The notes beneath the pieces were generated by a model. The model worked only from the letters and a program-made list of their open reading frames with translations, did not search any database and was not told the origin of the DNA. Of a DNA stretch of 64,000 nt, positions 1 to 11,786 are shown one piece after another; positions within the stretch are counted from its first letter, which is position 1; the number at the start of each line of letters is the position of its first letter. The stretch is from Aquilaria yunnanensis. Its lineage: Eukaryota; Streptophyta; Magnoliopsida; Malvales; Thymelaeaceae. The position numbers and the translations under genes were made by a program. The stretch spans positions 4,652,501-4,716,500 of the forward strand of contig CM077599.1 of assembly GCA_039654915.1 (NCBI GenBank), in the 5' to 3' direction.

Positions 1-162
1 AACTTATGTCAAACAGCTATTCTATGTTAATGAATTTTTTTTGTGAGGGACTAAAATGAAACAATTTTTAATAAATTTAAGATTAAAATAAAATATTTAA
101 TAGATTAGGGACTAAAATAAAATGACAATTAAAGGTTAGAGACTATTCACACAAATTATTCA
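1..162. mobile_element. Right end of a Mutator-like MITE (family A), cut by window start
   Basis: This stretch matches the last part of the two full-length elements at 26792 and 49875: the phrases 'gggactaaaatgaaaca' and 'attaaaggtta' occur in the same order, and the end resembles the terminal 'ttattca' of the 49875 copy. The left part and the left target duplication lie outside the window. It is non-coding. Confidence 0.6.
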
Positions 163-1748
163 ATAGTTTAAAAACCAACTTGTATTTGAGTAATGAAGGG
201 GAGAGAAGCAACGTATGAAATGAAGGCCACATGCACAGGTCAAAAAAGCGAAAGTTAGGTGCCTTGTCTGTTTTTGGTGGTATACTGTATAACATTGTAA
301 AGCTACTATTTCTGTATAGCATTCAAAATTCTGAAGTGGAATCTAAAACCCGCACGTTCTTCATGACCAACCCCGTGATTTTATTCATAAAAACAAATTA
401 AGACTTGGTCAATAATTATTTTCTTTTTGTTTTATTTTGGTTATGTAACTTGTGAGCACTAGTAATAAGTCTTCAATATATATTTATAAAAAAAAAAAAA
501 CGTGTTCCATATATACAGTAACACTTCTGATGTCAATATTTGAGTTTTCCAAAGGTGCGCATGGGTAGAGTTGGGTCCGGCTTTTAGTAGAATTAAATTA
601 ATCCAAAATAATGATAGATCTAAAAAAATATAACATAATATGAGAATAGAACAAAATAAGAACCATGGTTTTAGGCTTTTTTTTTTTGTTTTGGTTCTCC
701 TTTTTTTTTAGTTTCTAACAAAATTTTAATCCAAAACATGTTACTCCAACAAATTAATGTATTTAGAACCTGACAAACCAAACTCCCACCTTCACCTTCT
801 CAATGGCAGACTAGGCACCTAACACATTTTTGCTTTTATCCTTAGACCCGGTAGTAATTCACCGGTTCTGCCACTAGTCAGGTTCACAACTCATTTCACT
901 CTCCCTTGCACATGTCATTCTCATTATTCTCCAAGAAAGCAGCTCGTCACACTACTTTTCAATAACTCATTGCTCCTCATCAATTATTTAATACAAATGC
1001 TCCAGTTTCGTCTTAATCACCGTCCCAAGTCATCGTTGGAAGAGCAACCTCATCCTCATCCAAGTCCAATGCCTTTACCTCTTGTGGCCCCAACTATGCC
1101 TATTAACCCCAATAGGTTCATTAGCTTTGATTACAAGCATAGATTGAGGCCGAACTGGGTTGCCTAAGTAAGATTGAGAAAGTTATAATTATGTTTTCAT
1201 CCAAAAGACTTAAACACCTTCAAAATATAATTTTCAATACATAAATACATGGGCAATTCAATAATATCATAAATCTTATAGAATATTCATTCATATATCT
1301 TTGATTTCGGTTCCAACTTAGAATAGTTCCTTATAAAACTAAAACCAATCCCAAAATTAATGGCCTTTTCAACTGTGGAACAAACTCGCGATCTATGATC
1401 CATTTGCCACCGTTAATGTGATTCGGGTTTAACTCAGATTTACTTAACCCATGCATATGCATGGTATTAGCCATCTAATAAAAACCTCATTTTCCAACTT
1501 GGTGATCAACTTTACTATTACGAGATTAGTTTCGAGCTATAAAAAGTTCTGTTAAAATACATAATTGCACATTATTGATGGTGGTGAGAAAAAGAAATGT
1601 GAGGGTTGGGTCGGCCTGGCTTGGGCCATGAAGGATGGAGGAAGAAACGTGGAATGAGAAAAGTCTAATTTATTTAATGGCATCAAATAAGGAATAACGC
1701 GGCGTATTAAAAGGAAGTGGGATTGTGGGAGGCTACCATCATTTGACC
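163..1748. other. AT-rich intergenic DNA, no gene supported
   Basis: Homopolymer T and A runs and short AT-rich segments dominate. The 65-codon open frame at 970-1167 begins at TTG and has no domain, no splice context and no duplicate elsewhere, so it is not annotated. No RNA gene is recognised. Confidence 0.5.
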
Positions 1749-2285
1749 TAGGAGTGTTATCGAGCTGAGCCAAGCCTGAACCCCTCGGGCTCGAGCTTGG
1801 CTCATTTCACTCTGAGGGGTGCTCGGGCTCAGGCTCGACTAGCTCAAAGAAATTATGCTTGAGTTCAACTTGGGATAGTGCTCGAGCTTGATTCAAACAT
1901 TTGAGAGGTCGTAAAACCTATTAAAAAGCTCGATGTGTAAGCTCAATTCTCAAGCTCGAGCTCAATTAGGCATACTTAAGCTCAAACTCGAGCAGCTCAC
2001 TTTGAAAAAGTAATTATATTTAGTATTACTTAATGATATTTAATGACTCTAATAAACAAATTAAATGCATTTATATTAATATTATATAAGGTTCAATAAG
2101 CTTTATATGGCTCAAAAAACATATCAAACCAAACAATGATAGGTTTGAGCTTGATTCGATAAAGTATTTGAATATTAAAATTGGCTTGGGCTCGAGTTCT
2201 AAGTTCAATAAGCTCTGTTCATTGATGATGAATTTGAGCTCGAGCTCGAATAATTTGATAAATGCGCGGTTCGTTACCACCCCTA
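1749..2285. mobile_element. hAT-like MITE rich in GAGCTCG motifs
   Basis: The element opens with 'taggagtgttatcgagc' and closes with the inverted partner of 'taggggtggtaacgaac', giving short imperfect terminal inverted repeats. The subterminal DNA is full of GAGCTCGAG-type motifs on both sides, as is usual for a widespread class of plant hAT-type MITEs. The flanks ATTTGACC and GGTTGACC agree at six of eight positions and may be a decayed 8-bp target duplication. There is no coding content. Related degenerate patches occur at 14960-15125 and 46890-47110. Confidence 0.6.
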
Positions 2286-3044
2286 GGTTGACCCATTCCA
2301 TTTCCATCATATTTTGATGATTTCTTTATATGGCGAAAAAACCATCGATGTTTTTTATTTGTCTCAAATTTGCCGCTCAATGTTTACATTTTTTCACATC
2401 AATCACTGACATTAAGAAGTTAACTTAATTATGCCACTCTCGTTCTTTTAGATAAGTTTGTTGGAGATATCATCAATTATACAACTATTAGGGTGTTCAA
2501 GTAGGGGTATTCATTCGATTGGATGAGTTTGGAAACAACTCGAATAGAACAATTTGATTAATTTTTGGTTTTTATAAATTTAATCCAAACCATTTGAATT
2601 ATAGTTTATATTTTTTATTTTTATCCAAACTATCTAAATTATAATTCTGTTTATCCAATTTTTATAATTTAATTCTTTTTTGTTAAAACAAAACATATAG
2701 TAATTGAAAAAAAAATAAAAATGACCTTACATATGTAGGTTTGATGGGTATAATTAAAAAAAACCAAAACTAAAATACACCCGGCCTACACTCTACACCA
2801 ATAATTTTGTGATATCTACAAAATTGCTGCCACGCCCTGAATAGCTAATTTGTTTGAAGCAAACAACGCTTTATAGAACAACATATTTTTCTAAAGTGAA
2901 CAACGCATTTTTTTAAAGAGAACAACACTTTATAGAATAATACATTTATCTAAAGCAAATAACACATTTGTCTAAAAGGAACAACATTTGGTATGCTTAT
3001 TCAAAAAATATTATTTATGAACAGTATTTCCTTCAAAATTAATA
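2286..3044. repeat. AT-rich DNA with degenerate 'aacaacac' repeats
   Basis: No gene is seen. From about 2855 to 2995 the DNA repeats units like 'aacaacactttatagaa' and 'aacacatttgtctaaa'. Their reverse complements resemble the repeats at 3560-4400, so the two arrays may be opposed subterminal arrays of one decayed transposon that was later hit by the Stowaway element at 3045. Confidence 0.4.
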
Positions 3045-3337
3045 CTATCTCCATCCCAAATTAGATGAAACATTTGACTGGATACGGAGATTAAGGTGTA
3101 TGTAATTTGTGTTAATTTTTTATGTAGTAAAATTTTAAATAATGATTAAAAAATAAAAGATTCTTTTTTGGGTTTTGTGCAGTGAGAGATTGAGTGAATA
3201 TTAAAAAAAGAGTCTTTATTGGGTTTTGTGTAAAAAAATTATTCAATTGTTTACACTTTTCCAAAAGAGGAAACGTTTCAACCTTTTTGGGACTTCCCAA
3301 AAAGAAATATGTTTCAAGTAAACTGGGACGGAGGTAG
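3045..3337. mobile_element. Stowaway (Tc1/mariner) MITE
   Basis: The ends are 'ctatctccatccc' and 'gggacggaggtag', the known Stowaway terminal consensus (CTCCCTCCGTCCC) with a few changes. A TA dinucleotide flanks each side, the usual mariner target duplication. The length of 293 bp fits the family. It is non-coding and moved by mariner transposase supplied in trans. Confidence 0.8.
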
Positions 3338-3559
3338 TAATATTTTACAAAACACCATATTTATAAGAATGGAACAGTAGAGGATGTTATATTCCATCAA
3401 CTTCTTCAGTTACGAGGTCAACAACGAGTTCAAGGTAAGCGTGAACGGACTCACCATAGCAATATGTCCAATAAAAAAGAGATTGAAGGAGATGATGCTA
3501 TGACGGAAGCAACCCTAGCTGTGGAGGTCAGCTTTTATTTAGAGTCAAATATAGTTTTA

Positions 3560-4400
3560 TTATGTAATGTTGTTTCATTCAGTAATAAGTAATATTCTAT
3601 TTATATAAATGTGTTGTTATGTAATATATTATTCATTCTGTAAGATGTACTGTTCATAATAAGTGTTATTCTGTTCAATAATGAGTGTTGTTTAGTATAG
3701 TAATAGGTGTTATTTCAATCATACAAATGTGTTGTCTATTCCGTAAGATGTATTGTTCATAATAAGTGTTATTTCGTTCAATAACAAATGTTGTTCCATT
3801 CGAGAAAAAATGTTGTTTTATTCATATAAATGTGTTGCTCTATAATAAGTTGTTCATTTCATAAGAAGTACTGTTTATAATAAATGTTGTTTCATTCAAT
3901 AGTAAGTGTTGTTACATTCATAAAATTGTATTGTTTTATAATATGCTATTTTTTTTTTCAAAAAATGTGCTGTTTATAATAAATGTTGTTTCATTCATTT
4001 AAATATATTGTTCTATAACATATTGTTTATTTTATACGATGTATTATTCATAATAAGTGTTGTTTCGTTCAGTAATAGATATTGCTCAGTTCAATAATAA
4101 GTGTTATCTTGTTCAGAAAAATGTGTTATTTTGTAATATGTTGTTCATTTTGTAAGATGTGTTATTCGTAATAAGTATTGTTCCATTCAGAAATAAGTAT
4201 TATTTCTTTCAATAAGAAGTGTTGTTCTTTTTAATAATAAGTGTTATTCCTTTTCAGTAAAAAGTGTTCAGCTTGGTATAATGTCATATTTTTTATATAG
4301 AAAGGTGTTGTTCATTGTAGTAGTGTTCATTTCATAAAATAAGTTATTCAAGACATAGTAACCGTCTTATAATGGTGCATTTCTAGTTTGAAAACATGCA
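3560..4400. repeat. Degenerate minisatellite of 'ataagtgttgttt' units
   Basis: More than 20 imperfect units of roughly 30-50 bp repeat words such as 'aataagtgttgtt', 'tcattcagtaata' and 'aaatgtgttgtt'. No protein is encoded. Such arrays are common as subterminal repeats inside Mutator-like or CACTA-like elements, but no clean terminal repeat could be tied to it. Confidence 0.6.
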
Positions 4401-5246
4401 ATACAAATTAGTGTTCACCTTAGTATAATATGGTGTTCTATATACAGGAAGATGTTGTTCCGTGTAACTTTATTGTATTCATTTCGTAAGATATGCTGTT
4501 CAAGATGTAATAACTTTATTGTATGGGTGGTGTTCATTTTTCTATTTATGTTATTCAAGGTGCGGTTACAATTTTGTAAATACTGTGAAAGTATGGGGTG
4601 TAGTGCATGGATTAGGTTTATCGTATAGCTACTCATTACAAAATATGCATTACTTTCTGGTTTATTCAGTTTAAGCTTAGGAACCAATAACCAAATAAAA
4701 AAATTGATTTTAATCCAATCCAAATCAAAATGACTAAATTTTAGTTTAAGTTGTTTAAAAAGGGCTTGCAGTTTTATTTAAGAAAAACTGTATTTTTTAT
4801 ATAATATTTTCCTATTTTTTACTTTAAAAAATATAAGATTTTGTAAAAAAATTGATTATTTCTTAAAAAAAAAAAAAAGAATGTTTAAGAGATAATAAGG
4901 AAGATAGCATATTAAATTTTAAAAAATCAAATATTTACACACACACACACACAAATGAAATTAATCCTTTATAATTAAATCAAAATGAATATGAAAAAAT
5001 TCAACCAATCTTGCATGAATTGGTTGTTGTACAGTATTTGTATTATGGTGATTTTTTTGTATGACTTATAATTTCCAAGTTTCGAACGAATAAAAAAATT
5101 TCTAAAAGAGTTGTATCAAAATATTCAAAATAGTGTCTTCTATTACTATTAATTTCACGATTGCACCCACGACTTTCTTATCACCTTATAAATTGATAAT
5201 AAATATTCAGGTGCATCTATTTTATATATCTAGTTCAGTTCAAAGC
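4401..5246. other. AT-rich intergenic DNA with an (AC)n microsatellite
   Basis: An (AC)n run lies at about 4937-4953. The open frames here are short and low-complexity. No gene is supported. Confidence 0.5.
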
Positions 5247-5759
5247 TGTTGGAAGAAAATTCTCCAATTACCCATCATGTGTAGCAGAATAACAAATATG
5301 ATCAGACAATCATACATGAATTTAATGTGGTTCGGCTTTTAACTAGCCTATATTCATGAATAAGATAAATTCACTCAAACAAAATATAGAGATTATAATA
5401 TAGGTATGCTCTTAGTGCTCACACTGACTTATAGATCCCTTACATACCATTGATAACTTCAATATCTTGTCCTCACACAATTACAATATATGAGAATCGC
5501 AAAAGGGTTCTCGTCTTAGCCTTCTCCGACCTCTAGACCTCTTCCCATTTTTGAAACTCTTACATCTTGTCTCTTCATCACATTAGCTTTTCTCTCATAC
5601 CCAACACCTAACACAACAAATCTTTTTATAGGCAACATACAAACCTAAACCATATCAAAATAGGAAAACTAAATCCCAAATAAATAGGAAAACCAAAATT
5701 AAATTTTAAATAAAATCAAAATCCTTAACCTTCTTGAATTTGAACCAACATACCCAACA
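5247..5759 (-). mobile_element. LTR copy 1 of a tandem miniature LTR retrotransposon
   Basis: On the minus strand the copy begins TGTTGGGTA and ends CCAACA, the TG...CA termini of LTRs. It is 513 bp long. It is followed on the plus strand by 'atctccaccttggctc', which on the minus strand is a purine-rich polypurine tract (AAGGTGGAGAT) directly before the LTR. It aligns along its length with the copies at 6137 and 6974. Confidence 0.8.
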
Positions 5760-6136
5760 ATCTCCACCTTGGCTCAAATTCTTTATCATGAATATGAATA
5801 TCACGATCACATGAACACGATTACAAATACGAACACCACGAAGATCACCAAAACAAAAACAAAGCAACAAATGCAAATGACTACAAACAACACGAACAAC
5901 AATGAACAGAAACAACCATGAACAGAACATCAAGAATATCAACATTACGAGCATCAACACACATGAATAAAATCTTCAAACTTGTACTGAGTTGTCGGTA
6001 CTACGTCGCAACCACTATCAAATATTCTTCGGATGATTCCCTAATACTTCACCCAGTAATCTAAATGCTCCACCATGCTAAAAACACATCATAAGCTCCA
6101 CTATATCAGAACTAAACCATAAACTCTGATACTACT
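5760..6136 (-). mobile_element. Internal region 1 of the miniature LTR element
   Basis: The 377-bp internal segment holds, in minus-strand order, a degenerate primer-binding site (TAGTATCAGAG, cf. TGGTATCAGAGC matching initiator tRNA-Met) next to LTR copy 2, an open frame spanning 5706-5960 with no known domain, and a polypurine tract next to LTR copy 1. There is no gag, protease, integrase or reverse transcriptase, so the element depended on other elements to move. Confidence 0.75.
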
Positions 6137-6623
6137 AGGTGGGAAAAAATTTCCCAATCACTCATTATATGCAGCGGAATAACAGACACGGTTAAACAAG
6201 CACGCACAAATTTAACGTGGTTCGACTTTTAACTAGCATATATCCAAGGATGAGAGAAATTCACGTAAACAAAATATAGATATTACAGTAAATGTATGCT
6301 CTTAGATCTCCTACACACCATTGATAACCTCAATATCTTGCCCTTACACAATCACAAGATATGAGAATTGTAAAAGGCTTTTCGTCTTAGCCTTTTCCTA
6401 CCTCTGGACCTCTCTTCACTATTGAAACCCTCACATCTTGCATTTTCATCACATTAACTTTTTTCTCATACCCAAAACCTAACACAACAAAGTCTTTTTA
6501 TAGGCCACACACAAACCCAAAAAATAGGAAAACTAAATCCCAAATAAATAGGAAAGTGAAAACCAAATTCTAAACAAAATCAAAATCCTTAACCTTCTTG
6601 AATTTGAGCTAATACACCTAACA
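6137..6623 (-). mobile_element. LTR copy 2 (shared middle LTR)
   Basis: This 487-bp copy sits between the two internal regions and serves as an LTR for both. Its plus-strand left end is decayed ('aggtggg' in place of TGTTGGG) while the right end keeps CTAACA before the polypurine tract. Confidence 0.75.
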
Positions 6624-6973
6624 ATCTCCACCGTAGCTCAAATTCTTTATCGTGAATATGAACATCACAAACACACAATCACAATCACAGATGCGAACAC
6701 CATGAACATCACCAAAACACCAACAAAGCAACGAACACAAACGACTATGAACAACACAAATGACAATGAATGGAAATGACCACGAGCAGAACATCACGTA
6801 CATCAACACCACGTCACAACCACTATCAAATATCCTTAGGATGATTTCCTAGGGCTTCACCCAACAATCCAAACACTCGACTATGTCAAGCATCGAGCCA
6901 TACACTCTACCATACTAGGAATACACCATAAGTTCAACTATATCAGTACTAAACCATAAGCTCTGATACCACT
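6624..6973 (-). mobile_element. Internal region 2 of the miniature LTR element
   Basis: It is 350 bp long. The minus strand shows a perfect primer-binding site TGGTATCAGAGC two bases inside the LTR, matching the 3' end of initiator tRNA-Met, and a polypurine tract at the other end. A minus-strand open frame (6618-6812) resembles the one in internal region 1. No enzyme domain is present. Confidence 0.8.
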
Positions 6974-7485
6974 TGTTGGGAAAAAATTCCCCATTACCCA
7001 TCACATGCAACAAAAATAATAAACACGATCAGACAAGCACACACAAATTTAACGTATTTTGGCTCTTAACTAGGCTATATCCACAGATGAAATAAATCTA
7101 ATCAAATAAAATATAAAGATTACAGTAAATGTATGCTTTTAGTGCTCACACTGGCCTATGAATCCTCTACACATCACTAACAACTTCAATATTTTGCCCT
7201 CACATAGTTACAAGATATGAGAATCGCAAATGGCTTTTCATGTTAGCTCTCTCTGGGTCCCGACCTCTCTTCACTTTTGAAACCTTTACATCTTACATCT
7301 TCACCACATTAACTTTTCTCTCATGCTCAAAACCTAACACAACAAGCTTTTTTGTAGGCCACACACAAACCCAAACCATATCAAAATAGGAAAATTAAAT
7401 CCCAAACAAGTAGGAAAACTAAAACAAAATCCTAAACAAAATCGAAATCTTTAATCTTCTTTAATTTGAGCCAACAAACCCAACA
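6974..7485 (-). mobile_element. LTR copy 3
   Basis: This is a 512-bp LTR with TG...CA ends (TGTTGGG to CCAACA on the plus strand). The plus-strand flank after it, 'atcttcctta', still looks like the start of another polypurine/internal segment, which suggests that a longer array was cut here. No clear 5-bp target duplication brackets the array. Confidence 0.75.
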
Positions 7486-10400
7486 ATCTTCCTTAATTTA
7501 ATATTTTTTTTAGCACAAAAGAAAAAGAAAATTGGCAAAATCGTGTAAACTATTAATGTTATATCCTTTAATAATAACAACTTGAAAGTCTAGGGGCAAT
7601 CTTGCATGAAATTGGTGGCTTGTACACTTGAGTGTTCATTTCGCAATTCGATAAAAGAATTCATGATGTCCAGGTGAAATTAGAAAATGAAAAACTTCGA
7701 CTGTATAGTTAGGATTTACGGTTGTTACTAGGAGCATCAAGATTTTAATTCCCACTCTCCCTTAACCTGCGTTCTATGTACAAATACTGTATACAAATGC
7801 AAATAATGGTAATAATAATAATGACAACAACAACAACAACTTATTGAATGGCTGCGTCCACATGGTGAGTATACATCTTCATTGTCCGAGATTTGGGTTG
7901 TTATGCAAGTTTGTTTGCCCTAATAACAGGCCCAAGCGGGCCGAAGCTATTCCTTTTGTTGGACGTAGCCTGTTATTCGCTGACTTGGTTTAACAAATAG
8001 ATAAATCCAAATGCGTAATTTTCTTTTGAGTTTTTTTGGTAATGAAATCTAGATGTATTGTCCTAGTTTAGGGTTGATATGAAAGTTTGTGATAGTTTAC
8101 GCTTTTTTATTTTTATTTTTATTTTTGCATCCTCTTTTTTGGTACTTAACTATGAACTTGTAGGCGTCATTTGATCACTTTCACAAGTAACAAGTTCCAC
8201 TTTGTTTAGTTTGATTGCAGTAATGGCGTTGAGTTTTTTTTATCATCTTACTGCAAAAATAGAGTTGCATTTCTGGTCTCCCAAGTAATATTTTCACTCA
8301 GTAAGTCATAGAAATTTTTTTGTTCATTTCCACTTTTTTTTTTTTTTATCTTTATAACAAGGTCTTTTTTCGTCTAAACTTTAACGTTGTAATCATATTA
8401 TCATTTAAATGTCAATAGCTACTCTCTTTGGAGCACGTGGTGTATGATTTATTTGTTAGCTAACTTTGTCGGCAAGACTTTTCTAATGTATAGTCTAGAG
8501 TGGAAATATGGATTAATTGCACCTGTAGCCCCTAATTTTTTATTAGTGTTCTATTTTGGCCCTTTACCTCAAAACCTTGCATGAAAAATTAAGGAAGAGT
8601 AGAGGATGTAAGTTGATGGACTAGAAGCACTCTCCGTCATTGCATGACGAGGATCGGGCAACACTAGAAGGAGTACTGATATTTTAGTATGTAAAGTTCT
8701 ATACAAATCGCAGAAAATGATTGAATATAACTCAATTGCTTTGAAACTATTTACCAACTGACCGACACATCTTTCAGTAAGAGAAATTTGTATAGATATA
8801 TTAATGCATGTAGCATTACTTATTGTAAAAAAGCTTCTAAATAGATTAACTTTATTGATCAACTAACGTTAATGGAACTTTAATCTTAGCAGGCCTTGAA
8901 TCTCGTGATGAAGAAACAAATGGTTTCACTCTGTGGGAATGCCCTCCTTTCTAATTTATCGGGTAATATATAATTTTTTTGTTAAATCTCAAATGCAAGC
9001 ATAAATTTACCCCCTCCCAAAACTGGAAAGAAAAGAAAAAAAAAAAGCATGAATTATGTGAGCGGGTCACAAAAAAAATGAATCGCTTGTGTAACTCAAG
9101 GCCTTATGAAAGATGTCATCATTATGGGCTTTACAACGTGCAACGTGAAATGTCATCTGTATGAATGGGCCAAGATCTTATGGAGCCTGCAAAACTGGTG
9201 GTCCAAAGTCCAAACCTATTTTTAAAGCTTAGGGACTGATTCAAGAATTGTGAAAATTCGAATTGTTTGGAAAGTGAAAACTCTAATAATCCTATATTTG
9301 GTTTAATTTGAAAAATAATTTTCAATTATCCACCATTCTTAGTTTACGAGAAATCTCCATTATTCATAATCTTATAGGATTCAGTCTCCTAAAGCTAGGT
9401 TAGATGGTCTAAGAATTCCCAAGAAATTATGCTCAGAAAAGTACAATATAGCCCCTAAACTTTTATATATTAACATGTTGGTCCCCATACTTTCAAAATT
9501 TACAAAAATAATACCTGAAAATTACATAATTTTTTGGAACTGAACTTTTGAGAAATTTACAAAAAAAAAGTGCCCCAAAATTACAGCTGAGGTCATTAAA
9601 CTAGAGCCCAAACTGCGAGGACTGCAGCCATCTCGTAGGATCAAGTTCAAAAATGTGGAAATTCATGTCATTTATAACAACAAACAGAGTGTGCGTAGGT
9701 ACAGGCGTTATGTAGTGATTTGAGCTAGTCATGTCATGTGCATGTAAGTATTGGAGCCTCGATTTGCTTTATTGAATTCACTACGGAATGGATATTTCTG
9801 AAGTCTAGTGCCGTAGGTGAAGCTAGCTGCTTGTGTTTGTGTTGGTGAACCTTTAAAATTTATTTACTGGGAGGATCACTGCCACTAGTACTGTATTCGG
9901 GAACAAATGTTTGGTCAGTGCCTACACCGCCAAACTCGCAGCTAGGGTTACACTATTTACACAAATCAATTGAAATCTTAATCTGGTGAGCCAATGATAT
10001 ATAGACCGATGCTAGCTTTAGCTTGCGGATATATCATTAAATTAAGTAGCTAGCACTAGCAGGCACATTATGATCATGTCATGCATGAATTTTAGTTATT
10101 CCAATTCCTAACAACACCAATCCAATGACTCACCATGAATGAACCATCATAATTTATATCTCACAAATGAAAAAAAGAAAAACAAAATAATAAGGGAACC
10201 TTCTCGCAGCTCCTCGTACAATATTACTATAAAGCAGGTGAGCACCAAAGGTGCAACCAAATAGTTAGTTCCATCTTCCATATGCATGTGTGTGATGGCC
10301 CCCCCCAATCCAACTGTTAACGAATGAATACCGCCTAGGCTCTTTTATGTAGCCAACGTCGTACTAGCACAAGTGGGGTTTCATTTCATCACTGATTTTT

Positions 10401-10508
10401 TCCCCCACATCCCCTCAGGAAAACTACCTTTTGTAGCTTAAAACGATGCTTCTTAAGAACTTTTCAATTTGGCCCTCTATCTCTTTCAAGAAGTTGAGAG
10501 GAGATTGA
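7486..10508. other. Intergenic DNA, no gene supported
   Basis: Unique and repeated AT-rich DNA. A small (ATA)n/(ACA)n simple repeat lies near 7808-7840. Segments near 8517 and 9440 resemble MITE ends ('tagcccctaa'), but partner ends were not found. Open frames at 8569-8862, 8979-9164 and 9131-9325 are short and overlap on opposite strands, without domains. Confidence 0.5.
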
Positions 10509-11428
10509 CACTATAAGAGGGGAGCGATGGAGCAATTGAAACTAGCAACTGAATTTTAGTCATTAATTAATTTAGTCACTAGTCAGCTGCTAATTTGTGA
10601 GCCATGGAAATTATTGTAACGGACTAGCGACTAAAATATTCACTCGCTAGTCAATCGCACATTTTATAATATTTTGAAAAATCAGTCACTAAATCAAATT
10701 AAGACCTTCAACTTCGGTCTCTCCTTCTCCATTTCTCATTCTTGTCTCTCCTTCTTCCTTTTCTATTTCCCTCATTGTTTCTCTTTCTTTAGTCTTTGTT
10801 TCTCTCATTGTTTCAGTCAACCTCCACATGCTACCGCCACATTCTGTTTGCACCTCCAGGAGTTGCCACTACCCTCACTGCCCAAGCCTTACTACCCGGT
10901 TGTCCCAAAAGTGCCGCTGTTGAGAGAATTGAAGCTATGGTTGATCTTAACCGTGGTCGGTGAAGTAGTTACACAATAAGATCATACTTCTTTTTCAGTG
11001 GTTGATACCATGGGTGAAGTATAAAATTCAGAGGATGAAGATGCTAGAGATGTTTTGGTTGTAATAATATATTTATACTTATATATATATACTTCAAGTA
11101 TACATAATGTTATATAAAATATATAATTAATTCAAAAATTAGAACTTAAACTTGAATTTAGTCTAATAATTAACGATTGAGATGATAGGTTTAGCGATTG
11201 AATTTAAAAATGGCTAGTTACTAAATTAAATGTATTAGCGATTGAATTTTTAATTGTTATTTTAATAAAATTTAAAATTCTAGCGACTAACTTATTCAGT
11301 TGCTAGCCAATTGCTAACAACTAACGACTAATGATTTTGCTATTGAATGATTCAGTCACTAGTTAGTCGTAGTTAACAACTAATAGCGATTATTTCTTCA
11401 ATTGCTAATCTGTTTTTCTCTTGTAGTG
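10509..11428. mobile_element. Non-autonomous CACTA (En/Spm) transposon
   Basis: The left end reads CACTATAAGAGG and the right end is the inverse of CACTACAAGAGAAA, the standard CACTA terminal sequence. The 3-bp direct repeat TGA flanks both sides, the target duplication expected for this superfamily. Subterminal DNA on both sides carries many 'tagcgactaa'-type repeats in both orientations, where CACTA transposase would bind. At 920 bp it has no transposase; the open frame at 10674-10979 has no recognised domain. Confidence 0.85.
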
Positions 11429-11786
11429 TGATGGGTCTGGTTCAAAGTCTAGTGGCTTAGATGATCATCTTGGATAAGTGGGAGAGGGCTATTTAGCGGA
11501 TTTAGCCTGAAAATGGGTTTGTGTCAATTCGATGGACGTATTTCTTTTGGATTATCTGTGTTCAGGTCCAGCCACTTTAGCCTTCAAGTAGGGAAGAAAC
11601 ATGTGGATCAATAAAGAATGCTTTCATCGTCCTTACCAAATTTGGGAGCATGCCCACAAATAAAAACCTTGTACGGCATAGTAAGTTATTGGGCTGCCAA
11701 GAAAGCGTCCATGTGCCCATGTCATTTTTCAGGTTAGCCTCCTGTTTCTGTATACCATTTCTGGTGCTAGGAATTGAAATCCAGTC

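Noticed and set aside
3560..4400. CRISPR-like array
   Set aside because: Units are degenerate, with no constant spacer size and no unique spacers; the DNA is a plant genome.
5247..7485. Simple segmental triplication of unique DNA
   Set aside because: TG...CA ends, primer-binding site and polypurine tract at the exact borders show that the repeats are LTRs.
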